Of a stretch of 47,057 nucleotides of DNA, positions 9,048 through 18,270 are shown in pieces (the stretch's first letter is position 1; each line of letters starts with the position of its first letter). The notes under the pieces were generated by a model. The model was not told the DNA's origin, made no database searches, and saw only the letters and a list, made by a program, of their open reading frames with translations. The translations under genes and the position numbers were made by a program. This DNA comes from Mageeibacillus sp. UBA5734 (lineage in GTDB: Bacteria; Bacillota; Clostridia; Saccharofermentanales; UBA5734), in NCBI GenBank assembly GCA_002419365.1, contig DIGA01000069.1, positions 1 through 47,057 on the forward strand, written 5' to 3'.

Positions 9048-9115
9048 GGCGTGCCGAGAATTAAATCCACGTTGTTCCTGAGATTTGAAAAGACCCTCAG
9101 GCCGGCGCCGTGACC

Positions 9116-9640
9116 TCAGGCAGAGGTACCGACCCCTGGGACAACAGGCGCAACAAAGGTCCGTGTGGCCAGTTCGCTGTCGATCATGAGCAGGGCATTT
9201 GGATTGCCGTTGGCCAGTTTGAGCTTGTCGAGCAAATCATTGACATTGCCTTCTTCTTCGACTTGCTCGGTGACGTACCACTGCAGGAAAATGTAGGCGG
9301 CATGGTCACCAGATTGCATGGCCATGGTAGCCAGGTGGCCGATTGATTCTGTGACCAGTTTTTCATGCTCGAGGACGGCCTCAAAGACTTCCAATGGGCT
9401 GGACCAGGCGCCGCTGGGGTCTGCCAGCGCGGCAAAAGAAACAGATTCGCTTCTGGCATGCAGGTAGTGGACCAGATTCTGGGCGTGGGCGAGTTCCTCC
9501 TGATACTGGACATAGGTCCAGTTAGCCGCACCTTTGAGTCCATTGTTGGCGAAATAATTGGACATGGCCAGATACAAGAAGGCACTGAAATATTCCTTGT
9601 TGATCTGCTCGCTGAATGCCTGTACGAGGGGTTGTTTCAT
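9116..9640 (-). CDS. ftnA: Ferritin (non-haem iron storage)
   Basis: 174-residue four-helix ferritin that oxidises Fe(II) and stores Fe(III) in a 24-subunit shell. Ferroxidase residues appear in the expected helices: Glu in INKEYFSAFLYLAM, Glu and His in YQEELAHAQNLVHYL, Glu in LEHEKLVTESIG, and Gln/Glu in EQVEEEGNVNDLL. It matches the FtnA type, with no haem-ligand methionine of bacterioferritin. The ATG at 9640 follows a near-consensus AAGGAGGA box; an upstream in-frame ATG lacks one. A TATAAT-like box lies at 9732-9737 on the minus strand, but no good -35 or Fur/PerR box is apparent. The gene converges on the CHAD gene. Confidence 0.95.
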   Translation of the reverse strand: MKQPLVQAFSEQINKEYFSAFLYLAMSNYFANNGLKGAANWTYVQYQEELAHAQNLVHYLHARSESVSFAALADPSGAWSSPLEVFEAVLEHEKLVTESIGHLATMAMQSGDHAAYIFLQWYVTEQVEEEGNVNDLLDKLKLANGNPNALLMIDSELATRTFVAPVVPGVGTSA

Positions 9641-9819
9641 TGTAAAATCCTCCTTGGTCGTCCTGTCAGCTGCCGGTTGGATACGGTCAGGCTGATTACT
9701 GCGTTTAATCTTTGGGATCGAATTTGATCTTATTATAGTCCAATGCAAGGTTATTGAGAAGCTTTATCGTTTTTTTGAATATGCCATCCACGGGACTATG
9801 CCCATTTATAATCCTGGTG

Positions 9820-10584
9820 CTATTTGACTTTTTTAAGAAGCATTGTCACACCAAGGATGTCATTTTCCAATTCGGCACATTCGGACATCTGACTTTTCAA
9901 GTATTGTTCAAACAGACCGGCCTTTTCGGGATAACTGTCCATAAGTTCGCTTGTTCTTCGAGCTAAGCATTCCATCTGCTCATCCAAGACACTGGATAGT
10001 TCAGCATCGCTGACGGACTGATCTGCCACCAGTTCGAATCCAGATTGTCTGATGACTTCCAGCCATTTTTCCTTCGTCAGATAAGGCTTTTCAGATTGAG
10101 ATCTGGCATACCCATCATCAAGTAAGACATAGCCCTCTCTTTTTATGGTTGCGGATAATTTAACAAGTGTTTCCAGCTGGTTCCCAAGCACATCACCCAC
10201 AGCCCCCAAAATCACTATGTCATGATTCTTTTCAAAGATTACTGATTCATTGATGTCTCCAGTCAGATACTCACAGAGTGATTGAACACCATATTCCCGG
10301 GATTTCTGTCGTGCAACTTCGATGAAATCTGACATGATATCAATCCCTTTGACCCGACAGCCAAATTTCTCGGCAATGTGGATACTCACCGCACCCTTTC
10401 CACAAGCAAGGTCCAATACCCGAGTCGTTTCGTTCACGTCAATATTTTCTGAAATCAAATGAATCATATCGTTCGGCGAAGATCCCAGCTCCCAAAGGTC
10501 TTGAAGCAAATACGGTAAGTATGGGATCAAATCAGTCGATTCCGCAGTCAGTGATTTGGCTAATTTCTCTTCGATAGATGGCAT
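9820..10584 (-). CDS. Class I SAM-dependent methyltransferase
   Basis: 254-residue methyltransferase with the SAM-binding glycine motif VLDLACGKGAVSIHIA (about residues 55-70), the acidic loop KGIDIMSDFIEVA and a post-I motif ending DIVILGAVGDVLG. It resembles UbiE/Coq5-like small-molecule methyltransferases; the substrate is not predictable. The second ATG (10584) is preferred because AGGAG lies 9 bases upstream, against only 3 for the ATG at 10590. The gene is clearly more AT-rich than its neighbours and stands alone on the minus strand, which suggests recent acquisition. Confidence 0.82.
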   Translation of the reverse strand: MPSIEEKLAKSLTAESTDLIPYLPYLLQDLWELGSSPNDMIHLISENIDVNETTRVLDLACGKGAVSIHIAEKFGCRVKGIDIMSDFIEVARQKSREYGVQSLCEYLTGDINESVIFEKNHDIVILGAVGDVLGNQLETLVKLSATIKREGYVLLDDGYARSQSEKPYLTKEKWLEVIRQSGFELVADQSVSDAELSSVLDEQMECLARRTSELMDSYPEKAGLFEQYLKSQMSECAELENDILGVTMLLKKVK

Positions 10585-10710
10585 TCCCATGCACTCCTGA
10601 TCATTTCAAACCGATAGACCGTGTTCATTTCATCTTATCATGAATGGTTTTTGCCAGTTAGTCTGTTGTCCTACAGGAACCTTTCTGTCCTAAAAGTTAT
10701 CGGGGCAACA

Positions 10711-10738
10711 TTGCAGCTGTCCAAAGGATCGCTATAAT
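10711..10738 (+). promoter_or_regulatory. Promoter of the nfnAB-pab-glp operon
   Basis: TTGCAG (10711-10716) and a perfect TATAAT (10733-10738) are 16 bases apart, about 50 bases before the nfnA start. This is one of the best promoter matches in the window. Confidence 0.7.
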
Positions 10739-10789
10739 GGAAACATTGAAGTGCCTTCAGTTGGATGGCACATGAAGGAGGTCCGTTCT

Positions 10790-11632
10790 GTGTATCCCAT
10801 CGTCCACAAGCAAATCCTCAATCCAACCGTTGTCCGGCTGGATGTTGCTGCCCCTTTGATCGCCCGCAAAGCCAAGCCTGGCCAGTTCATCATGTTGCGT
10901 GTCGATGAGGAAGGGGAGCGCATTCCCCTGACGATCGCCGACTATGACCGGGAAAAAGGCATTGTGTCAATCATTTTCCAGCTCGTCGGCAAAACAACCC
11001 AGGCTCTGTCGGAAATGAACGAAGGCGACAGCATCCTTGACTTTGTCGGACCTCTGGGTACGGCTTCCCATTTAGAGGGATACAAGCGCGTAGCCGTCAT
11101 CGGTGGCGGCCTTGGCACAGCGATCGCCTATCCCCAGGCAAAAGCCTTGCACCAGATGGGCGCTGTCGTGGACATCATCGCCGGTTTCCGCAACCAGGAC
11201 CTGGTCATCCTCGAGGAGGAGATGCGGGCGGCCTGCACCAATCTCTACCTGACCACCGATGACGGGTCCTATGTCCGCAAAGGTTTTGTCACGGATGTGC
11301 TCAAAGAACAGATCGAAGCCGGTGCCGGTTATGACCTGGTGATCGCGATCGGTCCGCTGATCATGATGAAAATGATCGCAAACCTGACCCGACCCTACGG
11401 TATCCATACCATTGTCAGCATGAATTCGATCATGGTCGATGGCACCGGCATGTGCGGCGGCTGCCGCCTGACGGTTGGCGGCGAGACGAAATTCGCCTGC
11501 GTCGACGGTCCGGACTTTGACGGCCATCTGGTCGATTTCGACGAGGCCATGCGCCGCAGCCAGATCTACAAGAACAACGAAAAAGAATCGATGGACAAGC
11601 ACATCTGCCGTCTGACCGGAAAGGAGTCCTGA
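10790..11632 (+). CDS. nfnA: Ferredoxin:NADP+ oxidoreductase, small subunit NfnA (SudB-like)
   Basis: 280-residue FAD and [2Fe-2S] subunit of the electron-bifurcating NfnAB complex, which couples reduced ferredoxin and NADH to NADP+ reduction. Visible are the FAD-binding RIPLTIADYD block, the nucleotide-binding run AVIGGGLGTAIAYP, and the C-terminal cluster motif GMCGGCRLTVGGETKFACVDGP. GTG at 10790 was chosen because AAGGAGGT lies 7 bases upstream; the reading frame extends to 10751, but that start has no ribosome binding site. The predicted length matches known NfnA proteins. It is the first gene of the operon, 6 bases before nfnB. Confidence 0.92.
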   Translation: MYPIVHKQILNPTVVRLDVAAPLIARKAKPGQFIMLRVDEEGERIPLTIADYDREKGIVSIIFQLVGKTTQALSEMNEGDSILDFVGPLGTASHLEGYKRVAVIGGGLGTAIAYPQAKALHQMGAVVDIIAGFRNQDLVILEEEMRAACTNLYLTTDDGSYVRKGFVTDVLKEQIEAGAGYDLVIAIGPLIMMKMIANLTRPYGIHTIVSMNSIMVDGTGMCGGCRLTVGGETKFACVDGPDFDGHLVDFDEAMRRSQIYKNNEKESMDKHICRLTGKES

Positions 11633-11638
11633 AAACCC

Positions 11639-13090
11639 ATGCCGAACATGTCTTTGAAAAAGGTCCCGATTCCGGAACAAGATCCCCAGATCAGAAACCG
11701 CAATTTTGCCGAGGTCGCCTTTGGCTATACGCCGGAAATGGCGATGGAAGAAGCCACCCGCTGCCTGCAGTGCAAGCACAAGCCTTGTGTCGCCGGCTGT
11801 CCGGTCCGGGTGCGCATCCCGGAATTCATCGAGAAAGTCGCCGCTGGTGATTTTGAGGAAGCCTACCACATCATCACCTCGACCAATTTCCTGCCTGCCG
11901 TCTGTGGCCGTGTCTGCCCCCAGGAGACCCAGTGCGAACAGGTCTGTGTCCGGGCGATCAAGGGCGAATCGGTCGCCATCGGTCGCCTGGAGCGCTTTGT
12001 CGCCGACTGGTACATGGAAAACCGCAAGCCCCGCCTTGACAAGGCACCCGCCAAGAATAAGAAGGTCGCCATCGTCGGTTCCGGCCCGGCTGGCCTGACT
12101 TGCGCCAGTGACCTGGCCCAGCTGGGCTACGATGTCACAATTTTCGAAGCCTTCCATGTGCCCGGCGGTGTCCTGATGTATGGCATCCCGGAATTCCGCC
12201 TGCCCAAGGTCATTGTCCAGGAAGAGATCGACAACCTGCGAAAACTCGGGGTCAAGATCGAAACCAACATGGTCATCGGCAAGATTCTGACGCTCGACGA
12301 GTTGCACGACATGGGCTTTGAAGCCATTTTCATCGGTACCGGCGCCGGTTTGCCCAGTTTTATGAAAATCCCGGGCGAAAATCTCAACGGTGTCTATTCG
12401 TCCAATGAATTCCTGACCCGGATCAACCTGATGAAAGCCTATAAATTTCCAGACTGGGACACACCAATCAAAGTTGGCAAGCGCGTGGCTGTTGTCGGCG
12501 GTGGCAATGTCGCGATGGACGCGGCCAGAAGCGCCAAGCGTCTCGGTGCTGAGGAGGTCTACATCGTCTACCGCCGCTCCGAAGCCGAGCTACCCGCCCG
12601 TCTTGAGGAAGTCCACCATGCCCAGGAAGAAGGTATCATTTTCAAATTGTTGACCAATCCAGTCGAAATCCTGGGTAATGAGCAAGGCTGGGTGACTGGC
12701 CTGGCCTGTGTCGAAATGGAGCTGGGTGAACCGGACAGCTCCGGCCGCCGCCGCCCGATCGAGAAAAAGGACTCGCGCTTTGAGCTGCCCATGGACACCG
12801 TGATCATTGCCATTGGCCAGTCGCCCAATCCATTGATCAAGATGACAACGCCCGGCCTGGAAACTCAGAAATGGGGCGGCATCGTGGTCGACGAAAGCAC
12901 CATGGCCACCAGTAAAATGGGTGTCTATGCCGGCGGTGACGCCGTAACCGGTGCTGCAACCGTCATCCTGGCCATGGGCGCGGGCAAAACAGCCGCTGAA
13001 GCCATTGATGCCTACCTGACATCCGGCGTCAATCCCGTTTCGCCGGAACATGAAGCCTGTGTCCTCGGCTCCCAGAAAGAAGAGTACTAA
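11639..13090 (+). CDS. nfnB: NADPH-dependent oxidoreductase, large subunit NfnB (GltD/SudA-like)
   Basis: 483-residue flavoprotein partner of NfnA, often annotated as homotetrameric glutamate synthase (GltA). The N-terminal Fe-S domain carries CLQCKHKPCVAGCPV and CGRVCPQETQCEQVC. Two dinucleotide-binding folds follow, VAIVGSGPAGLTCASDL and VAVVGGGNVAMDAARSA, then YIVYRRSEAELPAR and the FAD-contact GVYAGGDAVTGAATVILAMG. The direct nfnA neighbour favours the bifurcating transhydrogenase role over glutamate synthase. AAGGAG lies about 13 bases upstream of the ATG; an alternative start at 11648 is less well placed. Confidence 0.93.
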   Translation: MPNMSLKKVPIPEQDPQIRNRNFAEVAFGYTPEMAMEEATRCLQCKHKPCVAGCPVRVRIPEFIEKVAAGDFEEAYHIITSTNFLPAVCGRVCPQETQCEQVCVRAIKGESVAIGRLERFVADWYMENRKPRLDKAPAKNKKVAIVGSGPAGLTCASDLAQLGYDVTIFEAFHVPGGVLMYGIPEFRLPKVIVQEEIDNLRKLGVKIETNMVIGKILTLDELHDMGFEAIFIGTGAGLPSFMKIPGENLNGVYSSNEFLTRINLMKAYKFPDWDTPIKVGKRVAVVGGGNVAMDAARSAKRLGAEEVYIVYRRSEAELPARLEEVHHAQEEGIIFKLLTNPVEILGNEQGWVTGLACVEMELGEPDSSGRRRPIEKKDSRFELPMDTVIIAIGQSPNPLIKMTTPGLETQKWGGIVVDESTMATSKMGVYAGGDAVTGAATVILAMGAGKTAAEAIDAYLTSGVNPVSPEHEACVLGSQKEEY

Positions 13091-13116
13091 ACCGCAAGGC
13101 AGGAAGGCAGGTCGTT

Positions 13117-13896
13117 ATGAAATACGTACGCATCAAGTTCAATGGACAACCCAGCTGGGGCGAGCTGTCCCATGAGTCCGTCCATCTTTTGGACCAGGCG
13201 CCTTATGAGGGCGGCCAGAAAACAGGCAAAGTGCTGGCTCTATCAGACTGCGAATTGCTGGCACCCTGCCAGCCGAGCAAGATCGTCGCCGTGGGCAAGA
13301 ACTATCATGACCACATCAAGGAATTCGATGCCCAGGTCCCGGAACGGCCGATCCTGTTCATCAAGCCATCCACCTCGATCCAGGATCCTGGTAAACCAAT
13401 CGTCCTGCCACCCCAGACGCTGAGCAGCCGCGTCGATTATGAAGGGGAACTGGCCCTGGTGATCGGGAAAAAGGCGTCCCATGTTTCGGTCGCCGATGCC
13501 GCCCAGTATATTCTCGGCTACACGATCCTCAACGACGTGACCGCCCGAGACCTGCAGAAGCTGGACGGCCAGTGGACTCGGGCCAAGGGTTTTGACACCT
13601 TTGCCCCGGTTGGACCGATCCTGACCGATGAAGTGGATCCGGCCAATCTCCAGATCACGACCACACTCAACGGACATGTGCGCCAGCAAGAGTCGACCGC
13701 GCAACTGATCTGGTCTATCCCCGAGCTTCTGGCATTCATCACCCAGGCAATGACCCTGCTTCCTGGCGATGTCGTTACGACAGGCACGCCGGCTGGAGTC
13801 GGACCGATGCTGGCCACAGACACCGTTGCCGTGACCATCGAAGGCATCGGTACGCTGCAAAATCCGGTCATCGCCAGTCCGTATTCACAAGACTGA
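13117..13896 (+). CDS. Fumarylacetoacetate hydrolase (FAH) family protein
   Basis: 259-residue FAH-fold hydrolase or isomerase (acylpyruvate hydrolase type). The fold is marked by KIVAVGKNYHDHIKEF, the metal ligands Glu109 and Glu111 in DYEGELALVIGK, Asp140 in YTILNDVTARD, RAKGFDTFAPVGP, and the terminal GDVVTTGTPAGVGP. Family members act on acylpyruvates, 2-hydroxyhepta-diene-dioate or oxaloacetate; the substrate here is unknown. It lies 26 bases after nfnB and 19 before pabA, inside the operon, so a metabolite-repair role (for example oxaloacetate tautomer or decarboxylation chemistry) is conceivable but unproven. Confidence 0.88.
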   Translation: MKYVRIKFNGQPSWGELSHESVHLLDQAPYEGGQKTGKVLALSDCELLAPCQPSKIVAVGKNYHDHIKEFDAQVPERPILFIKPSTSIQDPGKPIVLPPQTLSSRVDYEGELALVIGKKASHVSVADAAQYILGYTILNDVTARDLQKLDGQWTRAKGFDTFAPVGPILTDEVDPANLQITTTLNGHVRQQESTAQLIWSIPELLAFITQAMTLLPGDVVTTGTPAGVGPMLATDTVAVTIEGIGTLQNPVIASPYSQD

Positions 13897-13915
13897 TCTG
13901 CAGGTGCCCTGCGGG

Positions 13916-14527
13916 ATGTTGTTGCTCCTCGACCATTACGATTCATTCACGCACAACCTGGCCCGGTATTTTAAACGGCTCGGCGCATCGGTCGACCTCA
14001 GGGAAGAGGACCGCATCGCCCCCGCAGATTTGAATCCAGCGAACTACAGTGGTCTGATCCTGTCACCGGGTCCCGGCCGGCCGGAACAGGCCACTGCTGC
14101 TCTCCAGTTGCTCGACTGCTGGGCTGGCCGCCTGCCCATCCTGGGCATTTGCCTGGGCCACCAGATCATTGCCCATTATTTCCAGGCAGCCGTGGTCCAG
14201 GCACCCCGGCCGCGCCATGGGTACAATTCGCTGGTCCAGCATGATGGCGCCGGCCTTTTTACAGGTCTGCCATCGCCTTTTTCTGCCACGCGCTACCATT
14301 CACTGGTGGTCGATCCGGCAACTTTGCCATCCGATCTGATCGCCAGCGCCTGGTCCCTGGATGACCAGGTTGTCATGTCGTTGCGCCACCAGACCCTGGC
14401 GATTGAGAGCGTCCAGTTTCACCCTGAGGCGCTTCTGACTGAGCACGGTCTGTCCTTGCTGCAGAATTTCGTGGCCCGATGCCAGGGACAGGGAACTGGC
14501 AACCGCCAGGAAGGTGGCGCAGGATGA
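13916..14527 (+). CDS. pabA: Aminodeoxychorismate synthase glutaminase component (PabA)
   Basis: 203-residue class I glutamine amidotransferase that releases ammonia from glutamine for chorismate amination. It begins with the family motif LLLDHYDSFTHNLARYF. The nucleophile Cys79 is in GICLGHQ, and His169 and Glu171 in FHPEA complete the triad. PabA and TrpG are indistinguishable from this subunit alone; the PabB-type partner and the following pabC assign it to folate rather than tryptophan. The ATG at 13916 was chosen because AGGTG lies 9 bases upstream and it matches the family start; a GTG at 13904 would add four residues. It overlaps pabB by 4 bases (ATGA). Confidence 0.9.
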   Translation: MLLLLDHYDSFTHNLARYFKRLGASVDLREEDRIAPADLNPANYSGLILSPGPGRPEQATAALQLLDCWAGRLPILGICLGHQIIAHYFQAAVVQAPRPRHGYNSLVQHDGAGLFTGLPSPFSATRYHSLVVDPATLPSDLIASAWSLDDQVVMSLRHQTLAIESVQFHPEALLTEHGLSLLQNFVARCQGQGTGNRQEGGAG

Positions 14528-16008
14528 GCCCGATAAGCCTGGCTGTGGTGCCCTGCACGTGCCAGCCGGTTCGAGTCGCAACGGTTGTGCAGGCCAGTCT
14601 CGACTTGGCTCACGATGATGGCTTTGTCTTCCTCGATTCTGGAGCTTTGCCGGAATCGGACCAGCACACATCAGCGGGGCGCTTTTCTGTCCTGGCCCTG
14701 GATCCCTGGCTGGATATTCGTTACCGAGACCAGAAAACCTGGCTCAATGGTGAACGTGCCCCTGAGGATCTTTTCACCACCATCCGGACCTTCCTCAGGC
14801 AGCATGCCAAGGATTTTCCTGGAATCATGCCGCTCGATATCCCTTTCCAGGGCGGGCTGATCGGCTATTTTGCCTATGATCTGGCCGCAGCGCTGGATCC
14901 GGAGCATCTGCCCTTGCCTGTGGCATCCGACCATGCTGTGCCCTTGGCCTGGCTCAGGGCCTACGACCGGATGATTGTTTTCGACAACCGGGCACAACAA
15001 GCCTGGCTCATGGCCTGGGGCCAATTGCAACCAGCCCAGCAAGCCCTGGACAGCTTGCAGGCTGCCTTGCTGGCAGCGCATTCAACCTCAGGCGACATCA
15101 AGTCCGTTAGCGTGTCCCAGACGGCGGAGCAAGCGGGAATTGCCCCGCACAGGATGGCAAACACGATGCCAGCCACGGATCTGGACCCTGCTCAGGTCGA
15201 ATCGAATTTCACCCGATCTGACTATCTGGAACGTGTCAGTCAAGTTCGCAACGCGATCGGGGCCGGGGAGGTCTATATCCTCAATCTGGCCCAGCGCTTG
15301 ACACTGCCGCCGCCGTCCGATCCGTACCAGACGTACCTGAAACTGCGCCAACAATCACCGACTCCCTATGCTGCCTTTCTCACGCATCCTGACCTGGCGA
15401 TCCTGTCTTTTTCGCCCGAGCTTTTCCTGAAAATTTCCGGCCGCCAGGCGATCACGCGACCGATCAAAGGGACGCGGCCGCGCGGCCTGACGCCCGAGCT
15501 CGATGCAACGAACCGGCAGGCTTTGCTCCAGAGCGAGAAGGACCGGGCTGAACTCCTGATGATTGTCGACCTCGAGCGCAACGACCTCAGCCGCGTCTGT
15601 ACGCCTGAGTCGGTGACCGTCCAGGATCTTTACGGCCTGGAAAGCTATGCCACGGTACACCACCTGGTTGCGACGGTCAGCGGAGAACTGGCTCCGGAGC
15701 AGGATGCAGTCAGCTGCTTTGCGGCACTTTTCCCTGGTGGCTCGATCACCGGCGCCCCCAAAATGCGCGCCATGCAGCTGATCAGCACCTTCGAGACGGT
15801 CCGCCGGGGCCTGTATACCGGCTGCCTGGGATTTTTCTCGCTTGATGGCCAGGCCGAGTTCAATATCCTGATCCGCACCATCATCCACAGTGACGCGGCA
15901 ACGACGTACCACGCCGGCGGCGGCATCACCTGGGATTCCGATCCTGCTGCCGAATACCAGGAAACCCTGGATAAAACAGTCGCCATCGCGGAGGCTTTGA
16001 CATGCTGA
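14524..16008 (+). CDS. pabB: Aminodeoxychorismate synthase component I (PabB)
   Basis: 494-residue chorismate-using enzyme converting chorismate and ammonia to 4-amino-4-deoxychorismate. The C-terminal catalytic half shows PIKGTRPRG with Lys315, the lysine typical of PabB where TrpE has alanine, then ELLMIVDLERNDLSRVC, FPGGSITGAPKMRAMQLI and YHAGGGITWDSDP. The N-terminal part (1-200) is more variable, as in the family. The start overlaps the pabA stop (ATGA) and the stop overlaps the pabC start, so translation of pabA, pabB and pabC is probably coupled. Confidence 0.94.
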   Translation: MSPISLAVVPCTCQPVRVATVVQASLDLAHDDGFVFLDSGALPESDQHTSAGRFSVLALDPWLDIRYRDQKTWLNGERAPEDLFTTIRTFLRQHAKDFPGIMPLDIPFQGGLIGYFAYDLAAALDPEHLPLPVASDHAVPLAWLRAYDRMIVFDNRAQQAWLMAWGQLQPAQQALDSLQAALLAAHSTSGDIKSVSVSQTAEQAGIAPHRMANTMPATDLDPAQVESNFTRSDYLERVSQVRNAIGAGEVYILNLAQRLTLPPPSDPYQTYLKLRQQSPTPYAAFLTHPDLAILSFSPELFLKISGRQAITRPIKGTRPRGLTPELDATNRQALLQSEKDRAELLMIVDLERNDLSRVCTPESVTVQDLYGLESYATVHHLVATVSGELAPEQDAVSCFAALFPGGSITGAPKMRAMQLISTFETVRRGLYTGCLGFFSLDGQAEFNILIRTIIHSDAATTYHAGGGITWDSDPAAEYQETLDKTVAIAEALTC

Positions 16009-16805
16009 TCATCAACGGCCGGAAAGTCGACTCAGACCAATCACCCAGCCTGGTCTTTGATGAAGGCCTGGCTTTCGGCCGCGGTGCTTTTGAAACACTG
16101 CCGGTTTATGAGCAGCCTTTGTGGCTGGATGCTCATGTCGAGCGGTTGAACCGGACCTTGCCCCAGCTGGGTATCACGCGCCCGGTTGCTGCCGCCGAGA
16201 TCCTGGGCCTGATCCGCGCAAACGGGATCCGGAACCTGACCTTGAAGATCATCGTCACGCCGCAAAATCTGGTCCTCGTGACCCGCCCTCTGCCTTTGCC
16301 TGCCCCAGCTGGCCTGCGTTTGCAGCTCCATCCGGCCGGCCATCCGCTCCGTGCCCCACTGGCTGGTCTGAAAACCCTCAACTATCTTGGCCTGCTCCTG
16401 GCAAAGGAACAGGCACAGGCCAGTGGCTGTCAGGATGCTCTGCTGGTTTCAGACCAGGGCCAAGTTTTGGAAACCACGACGGCGAATGTGTTCACCATCC
16501 AGGGCAGCCAGGTCCGCACCCCGCTGGCTGAGGGCAATCTGCTGCCAGGAATTGTGCGCCAGTTTGTCCTTGGCCTGGACCACCTGCAGGAATGTTCCGT
16601 TGCGGCAGGTCCTGTCACGCTGGACGATCTCTGGGCTGCCGATGCCGTTTTTGTCACCAACAGTCTGATCGGTGTCCAGCCGGTGCATGAGATCATTGGA
16701 GCCGGTACATCCAGATGCTACCCAGATCCAGCAGAAGTGGCGGCCTTCGGGGCCATTCACGATGCCTATCGGGCGATTCGGAATGAGGTGGGAGATCATG
16801 TTTGA
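16002..16805 (+). CDS. pabC: 4-amino-4-deoxychorismate lyase (PabC), class IV PLP enzyme
   Basis: 267-residue fold-type IV PLP enzyme expected to release pyruvate from aminodeoxychorismate, giving p-aminobenzoate for folate synthesis. The PLP lysine is Lys124 in GLKTLNYLG, Glu157 in VLETTTANVF is the conserved glutamate, and DEGLAFGRGAFETLPV marks the N-terminus. Branched-chain aminotransferases and D-amino-acid transaminases share the fold; the position directly after pabAB makes PabC the best call. It overlaps pabB by 7 bases and the next gene by 8 bases. Confidence 0.9.
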   Translation: MLIINGRKVDSDQSPSLVFDEGLAFGRGAFETLPVYEQPLWLDAHVERLNRTLPQLGITRPVAAAEILGLIRANGIRNLTLKIIVTPQNLVLVTRPLPLPAPAGLRLQLHPAGHPLRAPLAGLKTLNYLGLLLAKEQAQASGCQDALLVSDQGQVLETTTANVFTIQGSQVRTPLAEGNLLPGIVRQFVLGLDHLQECSVAAGPVTLDDLWAADAVFVTNSLIGVQPVHEIIGAGTSRCYPDPAEVAAFGAIHDAYRAIRNEVGDHV

Positions 16806-18270
16806 TGTGGTTATCATCGGCGCCGGTGTGATTGGTTGCGCCATTGCCCGCGAATTATCCCGCTACCAGCTCAGCCTGGTTGTACTCGATCAGGCCAGCG
16901 ATGTCTGCGAAGGGACGAGCAAGGCCAATAGCGGCATCGTCCATGCCGGCTACGACGCCATACCCGGCACAAACAAAGCGCACTACAATGTCCGCGGCAA
17001 TCCGCTCGTCTACCAATGGGCGCAGGAGCTGGCGGTCCCTTGCAAAAACAACACCTCGCTGGTCCTGGCTTTCTCTGAATCGGACCTGCCCAGGATCGAC
17101 GCCCTGATCGCACGCGGCCAGCAAAACGGCGTCAGAGGCCTGTCCCGGATCAGCAGGGAAGAGGTGCAGAGGCGTGAGCCCCAGGTCAATCCTGCTGTGG
17201 CCGGCGCCTTGCTGGCCGAAACCGGGGGCATTGTCAGTCCCTATGGCCTGACCATCGCCCTGGCCGAACACGCTGCAGTCAATGGCGTCGAATTCAGGCT
17301 CGAGTGCCAGGTCTTGTCGCTTTCCCACCATCCGGCCGGATCTCCTGAAACCTCCCATTTCTCGATCCGGACATCACAGGGCCTGATCCAGGCCCGGGCA
17401 GTGGTCAATGCTGCGGGCGTTTTTGCCGACAGTCTCCACAACCTGCTCAGCGAGGATAAACTGACCATCACTGCCCGCCGGGGCGAATACTACATGCTGG
17501 ACAAACGGATCGGTGCCCAGTTCAACGCAACGCTGTTCCAGTTGCCTACCGAAAAAGGCAAGGGTATCCTGGTCACACCGACGGTGGAACAGACGCTGAT
17601 CCTGGGTCCGACCAGTGACACCATCCCGGACAAAACAGATACCCGGACGACCGCCGCCAAACTGGAAGAGATTCTGGCCACGGCCGTCCTGACCTGGCCG
17701 GGCCTGCGCAAGGACTCTTTCATCACGTCCTTTGCCGGGCTGCGGGCGCACCTGGCCGAAGGCGATTTCCGGATCGGCCGTGCGCCGGATGTACCGGGCT
17801 ATTACCTGGCCGTCGGGATCGAGTCGCCTGGCCTGACCGCAGCGCCGGCCATTGCCATTGACCTGGCTGAGCAGATCGCTGCGGATTTTGACCTCGTGCT
17901 CAAGCAGGATTTCCTGGTGCCGCCACCACCCCTGCCCGATTTTTCGCTCCATCTGCTGGCTGATCCAGATCATCTGGCTCAGCTGGCGGCGGAAATCGCC
18001 CGTGATCCGGCCATGGGCCGGATGGTCTGCCGCTGCGAACATGTCACGGAAGCCCAGATTCGGGCTGCGATCCACCGCCCGGTCGGAGCCCGGACGCTCG
18101 ACGGTATCAAGCGCCGGACGCGGGCCAACATGGGCCGCTGCCAGGGAGGCTTTTGCACGCCGCGCATCATTGAGATCCTGGCCGAGGAACTGGCCTGTGA
18201 CATCACCGAGTTGACAAAAGCGGGCGGCCAATCCCAGATCGTGACGGGTCAACTGGAGGTGAAAGCATGA
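16798..18270 (+). CDS. GlpA-like FAD oxidoreductase with C-terminal BFD [2Fe-2S] domain
   Basis: 490-residue protein: a DAO-type FAD oxidoreductase domain (FDVVIIGAGVIGCAIARELS at the N-terminus; GTSKANSGIVHAGYD; ITSFAGLRAHLAEGDF) fused to a bacterioferritin-associated-ferredoxin-like domain. Its cluster ligands are Cys411, Cys413, Cys448 and Cys453 (CRCEHVTE ... GRCQGGFC). This architecture occurs in anaerobic glycerol-3-phosphate dehydrogenase GlpA and in L-2-hydroxyglutarate-oxidase-like proteins. With the following FAD protein and DUF1667 gene it forms a three-gene set often found in Clostridia, probably an anaerobic glycerol-3-phosphate or hydroxy-acid dehydrogenase. The ATG at 16798 has GAGGTGGGAG upstream. 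Confidence 0.88.
   Translation: MFDVVIIGAGVIGCAIARELSRYQLSLVVLDQASDVCEGTSKANSGIVHAGYDAIPGTNKAHYNVRGNPLVYQWAQELAVPCKNNTSLVLAFSESDLPRIDALIARGQQNGVRGLSRISREEVQRREPQVNPAVAGALLAETGGIVSPYGLTIALAEHAAVNGVEFRLECQVLSLSHHPAGSPETSHFSIRTSQGLIQARAVVNAAGVFADSLHNLLSEDKLTITARRGEYYMLDKRIGAQFNATLFQLPTEKGKGILVTPTVEQTLILGPTSDTIPDKTDTRTTAAKLEEILATAVLTWPGLRKDSFITSFAGLRAHLAEGDFRIGRAPDVPGYYLAVGIESPGLTAAPAIAIDLAEQIAADFDLVLKQDFLVPPPPLPDFSLHLLADPDHLAQLAAEIARDPAMGRMVCRCEHVTEAQIRAAIHRPVGARTLDGIKRRTRANMGRCQGGFCTPRIIEILAEELACDITELTKAGGQSQIVTGQLEVKA

Noticed and set aside
11072..12307. A 411-residue minus-strand reading frame across nfnA/nfnB
   Set aside because: It is a shadow of two well-supported genes; its composition (His/Asp/Gly/Val-rich) and missing start signals do not support coding.
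13916..16008. Assigning pabA/pabB as trpG/trpE (anthranilate synthase)
   Set aside because: The large subunit has PIKGT with the PabB lysine, pabC follows directly, and no other trp gene is present.
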